Below are positions 33,968-42,597 of a stretch of 64,000 nucleotides of DNA, in pieces. This DNA comes from an uncultured Pelagibacteraceae bacterium (GTDB lineage: Bacteria > Pseudomonadota > Alphaproteobacteria > Pelagibacterales > Pelagibacteraceae): NCBI GenBank assembly GCA_902618485.1, contig CACNAR010000005.1, positions 61,996 through 125,995 of the forward strand, given 5' to 3'. How positions within the stretch are numbered: the stretch's first letter is position 1; every line of letters starts with the position of its first letter. A program made the translations under genes and the position numbers. Below the pieces are notes generated by a model. It saw only the letters and a list, made by a program, of their open reading frames with translations, did not search any database and was not told the origin of the DNA.

Positions 33968-34228
33968 ATGAATATAAATGATTTAATTGCAATCGTAAAA
34001 AAAAAAATCGAAAAAGAAATTATTGTACAACATATTAATATAGAAGATAAATCTTTTCTACACACAGGACATAAAGGTAATGATGAAAAAAAGTTTCATT
34101 TAAAAATTTTGATAAGTTCAAAAGAGTTAGTAAAAATGGGCAGAATTCAAAGTAATAAAAAAATTTATAAAATTTTAGACAAGGAACTCAAAAATAATAT
34201 TCATTCAATTCAAATTTTAATCACGTAA
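33968..34228 (+). CDS. bolA: BolA/IbaG family protein
   Basis: 86-residue BolA-fold protein with the family pattern: an N-terminal helix, then a strand region with HTGHKGNDEKKFHLKILISS, and the C-terminal helix KMGRIQSNKKIYKIL. The His in the FHLKI segment is the residue BolA proteins use for shared [2Fe-2S] binding with monothiol glutaredoxins. It likely assists iron-sulphur or redox signalling. A TATAAT at 33953-33958 lies just upstream, giving a nearly leaderless transcript if used. It is divergent from the J-protein gene and overlaps convergent aroB by 12 bases. Confidence 0.88.
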   Translation: MNINDLIAIVKKKIEKEIIVQHINIEDKSFLHTGHKGNDEKKFHLKILISSKELVKMGRIQSNKKIYKILDKELKNNIHSIQILIT

Positions 34229-35323
34229 TTGTTTATCTAAAAATATTTTTAATTTTTCTTTACCGAACTTTTTATTAATTAACGGAGTCCCAATCTTTTT
34301 TAATAATATTAGATTTATTTTATTTGTACTATTTTTTTTATCATTGATCATAAATGAGATAATTTTGTTCACGTCTTTTAAAAAAAAATATTTTTTAATA
34401 TTATTTGGTAAATTGCAGTTTTTTATATGGTCTAAAATATTTTCAAATTCGTTTGAGGGTAAAAAATTGTTTGATTTACTAAAGTTAAGAGCTGTAGTCA
34501 TTCCTAAAATAACAGCCTCACCATGATTTAATTTTTTAGAAAAATTTAAGCTGGCCTCATATGCATGTGCAAATGTATGGCCAAAATTTAATATTTTTCT
34601 TAAATTTTGTTCTTTTTCATCTTTTTCGACAACATCTCTTTTAATTTTACAACTTTCATAAATAGTTTTTTCAATATGTGGAGATCTAAATTTTAAAATA
34701 TTATTAAAATTTTTGTTTAAAAATAAAAAAAACTTCTTACTTGAAATTAGAGAATGTTTCAAAATTTCTCCATATCCGCATATAATTTCTCTTTTAGGAA
34801 GAGTATTTAGAAAATCAGTATCACTTATGACTAATTTAGGTTGGTAAAAACTTCCAATAAGATTTTTACCTTGTTTTGTATTTACTCCAGTTTTACCCCC
34901 TATAGAGGAGTCTACCTGAGCTAAAAGAGTAGTAGGTATATTGATAAACTTTAATCCTCTTTTAAAAAGACTTGCAGCGTATCCGGCAATGTCACCAGTT
35001 ATACCACCACCAATACTTATCAATATATCTTCTCTTGAAAAATTTTTGTTTAACAAAATTTCTAAAATTTTGTTTGCAGTTCTTTGATTTTTATTTTTTT
35101 CATTTGCGTTTATGTAAAGTATAAATACTTTATTATCTTTTAATTCTTTCCTGATTATATCAATTTTTTTTTTTGGAACGTTCTTGTCTAAAATTAGCAG
35201 ACATTTTATAAAATTAATTTTTTCATTTTTAATTATTTTATTTAAATTTGAGATTAGGCCTGCACCTATAAATATTGGATATTTTTCCTGATTTGTTCTA
35301 ACTATTAATCTTTTTGTTTTCAT
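34217..35323 (-). CDS. aroB: 3-dehydroquinate synthase
   Basis: Second enzyme of the shikimate pathway, making 3-dehydroquinate from DAHP with NAD and a divalent metal. The 368-residue length is normal. Motifs: SIGGGITGDIAGYAASLF, INIPTTLLAQVDSSIGGKTG, and the metal ligands in CGYGEILKH, GHTFAHAYE and NHGEAV. It overlaps the aroK end by 26 bases on the same strand, so the pair is translated from one messenger. Confidence 0.95.
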   Translation of the reverse strand: MKTKRLIVRTNQEKYPIFIGAGLISNLNKIIKNEKINFIKCLLILDKNVPKKKIDIIRKELKDNKVFILYINANEKNKNQRTANKILEILLNKNFSREDILISIGGGITGDIAGYAASLFKRGLKFINIPTTLLAQVDSSIGGKTGVNTKQGKNLIGSFYQPKLVISDTDFLNTLPKREIICGYGEILKHSLISSKKFFLFLNKNFNNILKFRSPHIEKTIYESCKIKRDVVEKDEKEQNLRKILNFGHTFAHAYEASLNFSKKLNHGEAVILGMTTALNFSKSNNFLPSNEFENILDHIKNCNLPNNIKKYFFLKDVNKIISFMINDKKNSTNKINLILLKKIGTPLINKKFGKEKLKIFLDKQLRD

Positions 35324-35822
35324 AAATATCTATAATTTCATTTACTATCTCATTTTTCGATAATTTTTCACAATTAATTTTATATTTCGATTTTGAATAA
35401 ACTACAGATCTTTTTTTTATTAAATTAACCAACTCATTAGTAGAGGACTTTAAAGCTATAGGTCTATTTGTATTTCTTTTAATTCTTCGTATTAATGTTT
35501 TTGAATTCCAGTTTAACCAAAAAGACAAGTGATTTTTCAAAATTTCTTCTCTAATTTTTTTATTGATAAATGCGCCACCTCCTAAAGATATAACAATCCA
35601 TTTTTTTTTTAAAATTTTAAGTGTGGTTTTTTCCTCAAAATCTCTAAAAAATTTCTCTCCTTTTTTTTCAAAAATATCGGAAATACTCATCTCTAATTCT
35701 TTTTCTATTATTTGATCTATATCATAAAACTCTAAATTTAGTTTTTTTGAAATCAGTAGTCCAATACTGGTTTTACCAGATCCCATCATACCTAAAAAAA
35801 CAATATTTTCTTTTGATTCCAT
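35298..35822 (-). CDS. aroK: shikimate kinase
   Basis: Phosphorylates shikimate; 174 residues from the preferred ATG at 35822. The P-loop is GMMGSGKTSIG, the shikimate-binding residues lie around FYDIDQ and FRDFEE, and SLGGGAF is the Walker B-type segment. A longer frame from 35912 would add 30 residues without similarity to the family and would run under the divergent small gene at 35880. The shorter start, which begins right before the P-loop strand, is preferred. It forms the aroK-aroB pair. Confidence 0.93.
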   Translation of the reverse strand: MESKENIVFLGMMGSGKTSIGLLISKKLNLEFYDIDQIIEKELEMSISDIFEKKGEKFFRDFEEKTTLKILKKKWIVISLGGGAFINKKIREEILKNHLSFWLNWNSKTLIRRIKRNTNRPIALKSSTNELVNLIKKRSVVYSKSKYKINCEKLSKNEIVNEIIDIYENKKINS

Positions 35823-35879
35823 AAGTTTCTTTATTGAAAAAACACAAATATGTCTTAATTTGAAAATACTTAAAGTTAT

Positions 35880-36059
35880 ATGCAAATTTATAAAAAAACA
35901 AGTTCGAGACAAAGTTTAATTGGTATAGTAATAAAATTAACTTTATTTTTACTATTTATTCTAGGGCTTGTTTTTTTCTTAAATAAAATTGAATTTCCAG
36001 CGCCAAAAAAAGACATACAAAAAATAATCCCGAATGAAAAATTCAAAATTGTTAAGTAA
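35880..36059 (+). CDS. small single-span membrane protein
   Basis: A 59-codon gene. The N-terminus is basic (MQIYKKTSSRQS), followed by one hydrophobic helix at about residues 14-34 (IVIKLTLFLLFILGLVFFL) and a charged tail ending NEKFKIVK. The predicted topology has the N-terminus in the cytoplasm and the tail outside. The 3' end overlaps the start of the next gene by 26 bases, which supports translation and coupling. It is divergent from aroK with 57 bases between the starts. I do not recognise the family. It may act with the secreted protein encoded next. Confidence 0.6.
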   Translation: MQIYKKTSSRQSLIGIVIKLTLFLLFILGLVFFLNKIEFPAPKKDIQKIIPNEKFKIVK

Positions 36060-37797
36060 AAAACTTTTACTAATTACTTTCATACTTTTTACCTCTTTCA
36101 AAGTATACTCCTCAGATAAACCAGTAGACATTTGGAAGGAGAACGAGAAAAAAAACGATCAAAATTCAGAATTTAATTTACCGGTTGATGGAGACAATAA
36201 TTTATCAAGTGAAATAAGTATTTACAACAAAAAGTTAAATGATGAAACTTCAGACATTGTTCAAGATATATCATTAAATACAAAGAATATAAAAATAACA
36301 GGATTATACGATCCAGAGGATTATGACTTAAATATTAATATGTGGAGTAATTCAGATGGTGATCAATTAAAGGATCTGTTTGGTAGAATTGCAAAACTAA
36401 ATCTTTCTGACGATGCTTCAGAGTTGATGAATATATCAATTTTGACTAATGCTCACTATCCTAAAAAAAATATTACTGAGAAAGAGTTTTTAAAATTAAA
36501 ATCAGATTGGCTTATAAAGCATTCAAATTTTGATTTAATTAGAGAATATTTGAATAAAAATAGAATTCTTAATGATAATCCTAAATTATCTAGATACTTT
36601 ATCGATTATTATATATCGGAATCTAAATTGAAAGAAGCTTGCAATATATTTTCAAATAACTCAGAGCCCATTACAGATGAATATCTCTCAAAATTTAACA
36701 TATACTGCCTGATAAATGCAGGCAAGACAGAAGAAGCTTTATTAATTTTAGACTTAAAAAAAGAGTTAGGTTTCAAAGATAGATATTTTGAAATAAAAAT
36801 TGATTATCTACTTGGTTATACTTCAAAAATCGATGACTCTATATCTGAGAAATCAATATTTGATTTTCATCTTGCTCATAAGACAAATCCTAATTTTGAA
36901 TTTCAACCAAACGAAAAAACATCCAAAATTATTTGGAAATATCTATCATCTGCAAATTTATTATCATCTTTAAAGGAATTTGATATTACAGAAATAGATA
37001 AGATCTCAAACATAGAAAAAGCCGTTCATAATAAAAATTATTCTGAAAAAGAGTTATTTAAAATTTATATGAGGTTTCAATTTAATATTAATCAACTTCT
37101 AAATGCAAAAGAGTCTCATAAATCTTTATCCAATATTGAGGCAAGAGCTTTAATTTATCAGAAAATTTTACTTGAGTCTGAAATGATTGAAAAATTAAAA
37201 TTGTTAAAAATTTTAAAAGAATTATTTAAAAAAGATAATTTATATTATGCTTTTGATAATGAATTAAAAAACTTTTTAAAAGAGATGGATCCTACTGAAG
37301 TACCTGATAATTTAACTAGTTTTTATTATACGAATATAAAGTTGAATAAAGATTCACCAACGGAAATAAAATATAATAATGATGTTCTGCATCAATCAAA
37401 ATTAATCAATTATTTTAATGGAGATTATGCTAAGTCAAAGATTGAAAAAGATGTTGATAATTTTTTAAAAAAAATTAAAAAAAATAAAAGATATTCTTTT
37501 TCCAAAAAAGATGTAATATTTTTAGAGTCTCTTAAGTCAGATGGTATAAAGATTTCTGAAAAATATGATGATTTATACGAGATAAGCGAAGAAGAAATGC
37601 CTACTGACATACAAATAATGGTCAATAATAATGAGTCTGGTGCAGCATTATTAAGAATTGTTGAAGTGATCGGTCAGGATAAACTTGTCAGAATGGATGA
37701 AGATACAATTTATTTTATAATTAGTACTCTAAACCAACTAAACATAGATTCTATAAGAAATAAAATTTTGTTCAAAGTTCTTCCTTTAAAAGTATAA
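36034..37797 (+). CDS. secreted protein of unknown function
   Basis: 587-residue protein with a clear signal peptide (about residues 1-26, hydrophobic core LLLITFILFTSF followed by KVYSS). It is therefore periplasmic or further exported. The remainder is rich in Lys, Asn, Asp and Leu and looks helical, with no recognisable catalytic motif and no further membrane span. Helical-repeat packing is possible but not shown. It overlaps the small membrane protein gene upstream and ends 23 bases before def. Its position between aroK and def is the only functional hint. Confidence 0.75.
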   Translation: MKNSKLLSKKLLLITFILFTSFKVYSSDKPVDIWKENEKKNDQNSEFNLPVDGDNNLSSEISIYNKKLNDETSDIVQDISLNTKNIKITGLYDPEDYDLNINMWSNSDGDQLKDLFGRIAKLNLSDDASELMNISILTNAHYPKKNITEKEFLKLKSDWLIKHSNFDLIREYLNKNRILNDNPKLSRYFIDYYISESKLKEACNIFSNNSEPITDEYLSKFNIYCLINAGKTEEALLILDLKKELGFKDRYFEIKIDYLLGYTSKIDDSISEKSIFDFHLAHKTNPNFEFQPNEKTSKIIWKYLSSANLLSSLKEFDITEIDKISNIEKAVHNKNYSEKELFKIYMRFQFNINQLLNAKESHKSLSNIEARALIYQKILLESEMIEKLKLLKILKELFKKDNLYYAFDNELKNFLKEMDPTEVPDNLTSFYYTNIKLNKDSPTEIKYNNDVLHQSKLINYFNGDYAKSKIEKDVDNFLKKIKKNKRYSFSKKDVIFLESLKSDGIKISEKYDDLYEISEEEMPTDIQIMVNNNESGAALLRIVEVIGQDKLVRMDEDTIYFIISTLNQLNIDSIRNKILFKVLPLKV

Positions 37798-37820
37798 AAA
37801 TTAGTTTATTCATTTATCTC

Positions 37821-38345
37821 ATGACCATTAAAGAAATTATTACTGTACCAAATGAAGTATTAAAAAAAGTTTCCAAACCAATTGAAAAAGTTGGAATAAA
37901 TGAAAAAAAATTAATAAATGATTTATTTGAAACAATGTATAACTCTAACGGAATTGGTCTTGCAGCAGTTCAGGTGGGTATACTTAAAAGAGTTTTAGTT
38001 GTCGACGTTTCAAGTAAAAATGAAAAAAATCGACCGATAGCGTTAATCAATCCTGTGATTAAAAATTTGAGTGATGAAATGTCAGTTTACGAAGAAGGAT
38101 GCCTTTCAATACCTGAAACATTTATTGAAATTGAAAGACCGAAAATATGCGAAGTTGAATATATTGATGAAAAAGGTTCAAAAAAAATTTTAAAATGTGA
38201 TGGACTTTTATCTACGTGTGTTCAACATGAAATTAACCATTTAGATGGGAAACTAATAATCGATCATTTATCAAAACTAAAAAAAGATTTTATTATAAAA
38301 AAAATTTCTAAAATTAAAAAAAATCCAGATAGAGTAATAGTTTAA
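37821..38345 (+). CDS. def: peptide deformylase
   Basis: Removes the formyl group from nascent N-terminal methionine. The 174-residue protein has all three metal-site motifs: GIGLAAVQ, EEGCLSIP (Cys ligand) and QHEINHLDG (HExxH-type ligands). A basic C-terminal extension (KKISKIKKNPDRVIV) could contact the ribosome exit tunnel. It is followed two bases later by fmt, the enzyme that adds the formyl group to initiator tRNA, a classical pairing. Confidence 0.95.
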   Translation: MTIKEIITVPNEVLKKVSKPIEKVGINEKKLINDLFETMYNSNGIGLAAVQVGILKRVLVVDVSSKNEKNRPIALINPVIKNLSDEMSVYEEGCLSIPETFIEIERPKICEVEYIDEKGSKKILKCDGLLSTCVQHEINHLDGKLIIDHLSKLKKDFIIKKISKIKKNPDRVIV

Positions 38346-38347
38346 AG

Positions 38348-39280
38348 ATGGCAAATAAAATTATTTTTATGGGCACCCCATTATTTTGTGTCCCAATCCT
38401 AAAATCTCTGTATCAAAAAGGGTATAATATTGCTGCAGTATATACTCAACCGCCACAAAAATCTCACAGAGGTCAAAAAATAAATAAAAGCCCTATCCAG
38501 GTAATCTCAGAAACTTTAAATATAGAATATAGAACACCGAGGACTCTTAAAGATAACAGAGAGGAATATAAATTAATAAAAAGACTAGATGCTGACCTTG
38601 CGATAGTTTGTGCTTACGGACAAATTATTCCAAAAGATTTTTTCAATTTAGTTAAAAAAGGTTTTGTTAATATTCATGCTTCAATACTTCCTAAATGGCG
38701 AGGAGCAGCACCAATTCAAAGATCAATTATGAATTTAGATCTTGAAACAGGTATAAGTATTATGAAAATAAATGAAGAGTTAGATAGTGGACCAGTAAGC
38801 AATATATATAAAATTAAGATAAGTCCAAGCCAAAACGCTGAAGAAATTTCAAAAATACTATCTACTTTGGCTGCAGAAAAAATCTTAGATAATGTCAATG
38901 ATATACTTGCAGATAAAGCAAAGTTTATAAACCAAGATCATTCAAAAGCAACTTATGCAAAAAAAATTCGTAAAGAGGAGTCACAAATTGATTGGAATGA
39001 TGAAGCTTCAAAAATTATTGGTAAAATTAACGGTTTGTCTCCATCTCCAGGTGTTTTTTTTAGTTTTAGTGGTGAAAGATATAAAATTTTGAAAGCTGTA
39101 ATAGGCAGTGGCTCAGGTCAAGTCGGAGAAGTAATTTCAAATCATCTAGAAATAGCATGTAAAGGTAATAAATCTATTAAGATCCTCGAAATTCAAAGAG
39201 AAGGAAAAAGATCACAAAAAATTAGTGAATTTATTTTGGGTTCCAAAATCAAAAAAGGTTTAAATTTACAAAATGTTTAG
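38348..39280 (+). CDS. fmt: methionyl-tRNA formyltransferase
   Basis: Formylates Met-tRNA(fMet) using 10-formyltetrahydrofolate; 310 residues. The N-terminal formyltransferase domain begins IIFMGTPLFCVPIL and has the catalytic motif NIHASILPKWRGAAPIQ (Asn, His). The C-terminal OB-like domain binds the tRNA. It is the middle gene of def-fmt-truA and overlaps truA by 8 bases. Confidence 0.95.
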   Translation: MANKIIFMGTPLFCVPILKSLYQKGYNIAAVYTQPPQKSHRGQKINKSPIQVISETLNIEYRTPRTLKDNREEYKLIKRLDADLAIVCAYGQIIPKDFFNLVKKGFVNIHASILPKWRGAAPIQRSIMNLDLETGISIMKINEELDSGPVSNIYKIKISPSQNAEEISKILSTLAAEKILDNVNDILADKAKFINQDHSKATYAKKIRKEESQIDWNDEASKIIGKINGLSPSPGVFFSFSGERYKILKAVIGSGSGQVGEVISNHLEIACKGNKSIKILEIQREGKRSQKISEFILGSKIKKGLNLQNV

Positions 39281-40013
39281 ATATCAAATATTAATTGAAT
39301 ATGTGGGTACCAATTTTAGAGGATGGCAAATTCAAAAAAAAGGAAAAACAGTTCAAGGAATACTACAAAATGAAATTTCAAAATTATTAAAAGAAAAAAT
39401 AATAATATTTGGAGCTGGAAGATTAGATGTAGGCGTCCATGCAAAAGAACAATCAGCACATTTTGATTGTAAAAAAAAGATTACTGAATTTGATAGATTT
39501 TTAAAATCAATAAATCATTTTTTAAATAAAGATGGAGTAACAATACTTAAGATTAAAAAAAGAAATAAAAATTTTCATGCAAGATTTTCAGCTAAAATGA
39601 GAGTTTATAATTACGTGATTATTAATCGGATTAGTGGACCAGTTTTAGATGAAAATAGAGGCTGGCACATTGCGAGAGATCTTGATGTAAAATTAATGAG
39701 AAAAAGTGCAAAAAAATTAATAGGAACTATGGATTTTAGTACTTTTAGAAAATCTAGTTGCAGGGCTAAAAGTCCAATAAAAACTATGAAATTAGTTAAA
39801 ATTATATCTACAAAAGATAAGATAGAAATAGAATTTAGATCCCAATCTTTTTTACAACAGCAAGTCAGGTCTATGGTTGGCTGTTTAAAATATGTTGGGG
39901 AAAAAAAATGGACATTAAAAAAATTTGTTAATGTAATGGAGTCTAAAAAAAGAGAATTATGTGCACCACCTGCACCATCACAAGGTCTCTATTTAACGAG
40001 AGTTATTTATTAA
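39273..40013 (+). CDS. truA: tRNA pseudouridine(38-40) synthase
   Basis: Modifies uridines in the anticodon stem-loop; 246 residues. The catalytic Asp is in GAGRLDVGVHAKEQ. Other TruA features are YVGTNFRGWQIQ near the start, FHARFSAKMRVYNY, and SFLQQQVRSMVGCL. It is the last gene of def-fmt-truA. Its 3' end overlaps the convergent SET-domain gene by 21 bases, leaving no room for a terminator. Confidence 0.94.
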   Translation: MFRYQILIEYVGTNFRGWQIQKKGKTVQGILQNEISKLLKEKIIIFGAGRLDVGVHAKEQSAHFDCKKKITEFDRFLKSINHFLNKDGVTILKIKKRNKNFHARFSAKMRVYNYVIINRISGPVLDENRGWHIARDLDVKLMRKSAKKLIGTMDFSTFRKSSCRAKSPIKTMKLVKIISTKDKIEIEFRSQSFLQQQVRSMVGCLKYVGEKKWTLKKFVNVMESKKRELCAPPAPSQGLYLTRVIY

Positions 40014-40487
40014 ATTTTTTTTATTACTCATCGCAAATTTACGATGAATTCTCCAACGACTTTCTTCACGAATTATAAAACCACAACAATTTTTTGATCT
40101 ACATTTGCAGGGAAATTGTTTATAATCTTCTTTATCAAAACTAAAGCCATAATCACAAGTTATCTCTTCACCTTTCTTAATGTCTCTATCAGCTGTTATC
40201 CAAATTTTTAAACCCTTACCATCATAACGTGCGTTCGCATCACAACTATGATTTACTAATCCAGCAATATTAAATTTGAAATCACCATCCAAAGTATATT
40301 TTTTATTTAGAGTAAATAAATAAATAGGTTTTTTATTGTCATATTTGTCTGACTCTTCAACCTCTTTATTTGTAATTATTTTTCCTAAGTAATTAATAAT
40401 TTTTGTACCCTCTGTAATATCTCTAGTAGCATAAAGTCCACGACCTTTATTATCAATTTTTGATTTTCTTATTTTGTATAATTTCAT
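39993..40487 (-). CDS. SET-domain protein methyltransferase
   Basis: 164-residue SET-domain protein, a family that transfers methyl groups from S-adenosylmethionine to protein lysines. The SET motifs run in order: GRGLYATRDITEGTKII, LVNHSCDANARY (the NHSC motif), ITADRDIKKGEEITCDYGF, and a post-SET-like cysteine cluster CKCRSKNC. It is intact and complete, with no signal peptide. It lies 30 bases downstream of the HDAC-family gene on the same strand, at the end of the dapD-dapE unit. Its bacterial substrate is unknown; ribosomal or nucleoid proteins are plausible. Confidence 0.88.
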   Translation of the reverse strand: MKLYKIRKSKIDNKGRGLYATRDITEGTKIINYLGKIITNKEVEESDKYDNKKPIYLFTLNKKYTLDGDFKFNIAGLVNHSCDANARYDGKGLKIWITADRDIKKGEEITCDYGFSFDKEDYKQFPCKCRSKNCCGFIIREESRWRIHRKFAMSNKKNLINNSR

Positions 40488-40517
40488 GAAGGTGATTTAT
40501 GATGAGCCAGATATTTA

Positions 40518-41441
40518 TCAATTGAATTCTACCAATGCATTAACATGTTCATTAGCGCTTTCTGCCAAAGCACTTAAATCATATCCACCCTCAAGTATAG
40601 AAACAACTTTACCGGCAGTAAACTTATTGGTAGCTGTTAATGTTCTTTTAGTAATCTCATAAAAATCTTTTGAACTTAGTTGAAATTGAGCTAGTGGATC
40701 ATCTTTATGTGCATCAAAACCTGCTGAAAATATAAGAAAATCTGGTTTATATTGTACTAATCTTTCTAACACTCTATCAAATGCATTAAAGTATTCTTCT
40801 GAGTTTGTACCAGCGGGCAAAGGGATATTCAATGAATTGTTAAAGTCTCCTTTATCTTTATCTGTTCCACCTCCAGGATAAAAAGGATATTGATGTGTAG
40901 AAATATATAATGAATTTTTATTATCACGCATAACATCATAATTTCCGTTACCCCAGTGCACATCAAAATCTACACAGGCAATTCTTTTGTATTTATATTT
41001 TGTCACTAAATAGTTTGTTGCTATCCCCGCGTTTGATATACAACAAAATCCCATCGCTTTATTTTTTTCAGCATGGTGCCCAGGGGGTCTAGCCAAACAG
41101 AATGCATTTTTATATTTATTGTCCTCTATTCCATCTATTGCTCTTATTGTTGAACCTGCAGCATCAAAAACTGCTTTTTTACTTTCGGGTGATACAACTG
41201 TATCGCCATCTAGAAACTTAAGACCTTTTTTAGGAAAAGAGTCTTTTAAATTATTTATGTAGTCTTTTGAATGTGTCATAGATAATATATCATCAGGAAC
41301 ATTATCTGGTCTATCCCAGATTAGGTCTTTTCTTTTTTTTAATTTTTCTTTTATAGCAATTACTCTTTTAGGCTGCTCAGGATGACCATCACCAGTATCA
41401 TGTTTTTCATAAGAGTCAGAATTAATGATTGCTGTTTTCAT
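40518..41441 (-). CDS. histone deacetylase/acetylpolyamine amidohydrolase family protein
   Basis: Zinc-dependent deacetylase fold of 307 residues. Catalytic features: GDGHPEQPKR near the start, ARPPGHHAEKNKAMGFC with the His-His pair, the zinc ligands in DFDVHWGNG and SAGFDAHKDDPL, and SILEGGYDL near the end with the active-site Gly-Gly-Tyr. Bacterial members deacetylate polyamines, small acetylated compounds or proteins; the exact substrate is unclear. The 3' neighbour is a SET-domain gene. Its start overlaps the dapE stop by 4 bases, so it is coupled to lysine biosynthesis genes. Confidence 0.9.
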   Translation of the reverse strand: MKTAIINSDSYEKHDTGDGHPEQPKRVIAIKEKLKKRKDLIWDRPDNVPDDILSMTHSKDYINNLKDSFPKKGLKFLDGDTVVSPESKKAVFDAAGSTIRAIDGIEDNKYKNAFCLARPPGHHAEKNKAMGFCCISNAGIATNYLVTKYKYKRIACVDFDVHWGNGNYDVMRDNKNSLYISTHQYPFYPGGGTDKDKGDFNNSLNIPLPAGTNSEEYFNAFDRVLERLVQYKPDFLIFSAGFDAHKDDPLAQFQLSSKDFYEITKRTLTATNKFTAGKVVSILEGGYDLSALAESANEHVNALVEFN

Positions 41442-42595
41442 TTAAAATAATTTATTAAAATATTTTCATAAATTTTCTTAAGATTTTTCAAGTCTTTTAA
41501 AGACACGGCTTCATCCACTTTATGCATTGTTTTTCCTACTAAACCAAATTCTAGACCGGGTGAGATTTTTCTTATAAATCTTAAATCAGAGGTTCCACCT
41601 GTAGTAGATAACTTTGGTTTGATTTTAGTAATTTTTTTTATGATCTTTTGTATCATATGTGTTGTTTCATTTGACCTTGTTAGAAATGCTTCACCTGAAA
41701 CTTTATATTCAATTTTAAATTTTGATTTATTTTTCTTTGTTATTTTTTTGAAAATTTTATTAAGTCTATTTTTAATAGAATTTGACGTATGTCTTTTATT
41801 AAACCGTATATTAAATGTTGCTTCAGCCATTGCTGGGATAACATTATCAGCGTTATTATTTATATTTATTTTTGTAACTTCTAAGTTTGTAGGTTGGAAG
41901 TTTTTTGATCCTCTATCAAATTTGATATCATTTAATTCTTTTAAAATTTTTACAATTGTAGTTGAAGGATTATTAGCTCTATGAGGATATGCAACATGAC
42001 CTTGCTGACCAAATATAGTTAATTTACCAGTTAAACTACCTCTACGTCCAATCTTTATCATTTCTCCTAATTTATTTGGATTTGTTGGTTCACCAACAAG
42101 ACAGAAGTTAATTTTCTCTTTCCTTTTTTTTAAATAATCTACAACTTTTTTGGTGCCATTTACTGCATCACCTTCCTCATCTCCTGTAATAAGTAAACTT
42201 ATTGATCCATTGAATTTTCTGTTCTTTGATAAAAAAGTGCTTACAGCAGATACGAAAGCTGCAACAGAGCTTTTCATATCATTTGCACCTCTTCCTATTA
42301 AATGGCCTTTTTTTATAGATGGTTTAAATGGATTTACTGTCCAATCCTTAATGTTTCCTGGTGGGACAATATCAACATGTCCGGCAAACATAAAATTTGG
42401 TGATTTAGAACCTAATTTTGCATACAAATTTTTTACAGGTAGAAATCCTTTTTCTTTAAACTCAAGCAGTTTTGTTTTGAAACCAAGTTTTTTTAATTTT
42501 TTTTCTAGAAATTTCATAACACCCGCATCAACAGGTGTGATTGAAGGAAATCTAATTAGCTCTTTAGCTAATTGTAATTCATTTATTTTCAGCAT
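41438..42595 (-). CDS. dapE: succinyl-diaminopimelate desuccinylase
   Basis: Hydrolyses N-succinyl-LL-diaminopimelate in the succinylase route to lysine and peptidoglycan; 385 residues. M20 metallopeptidase motifs are AGHVDIVPPG (His, Asp), GRGANDMKSS (bridging Asp), TGDEEGDA (catalytic and ligand Glu), GEPTNPNKLG, and a C-terminal His. Together with dapD two bases upstream it supplies the meso-diaminopimelate branch. It overlaps the downstream HDAC gene by 4 bases. Confidence 0.94.
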   Translation of the reverse strand: MLKINELQLAKELIRFPSITPVDAGVMKFLEKKLKKLGFKTKLLEFKEKGFLPVKNLYAKLGSKSPNFMFAGHVDIVPPGNIKDWTVNPFKPSIKKGHLIGRGANDMKSSVAAFVSAVSTFLSKNRKFNGSISLLITGDEEGDAVNGTKKVVDYLKKRKEKINFCLVGEPTNPNKLGEMIKIGRRGSLTGKLTIFGQQGHVAYPHRANNPSTTIVKILKELNDIKFDRGSKNFQPTNLEVTKININNNADNVIPAMAEATFNIRFNKRHTSNSIKNRLNKIFKKITKKNKSKFKIEYKVSGEAFLTRSNETTHMIQKIIKKITKIKPKLSTTGGTSDLRFIRKISPGLEFGLVGKTMHKVDEAVSLKDLKNLKKIYENILINYFK

Positions 42596-42597
42596 GT

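Noticed and set aside
33951..33992. Longer J-protein start at 33992 upstream of the conserved region
   Set aside because: It would overlap bolA and adds 14 residues with no family similarity; ATG 33950 is better.
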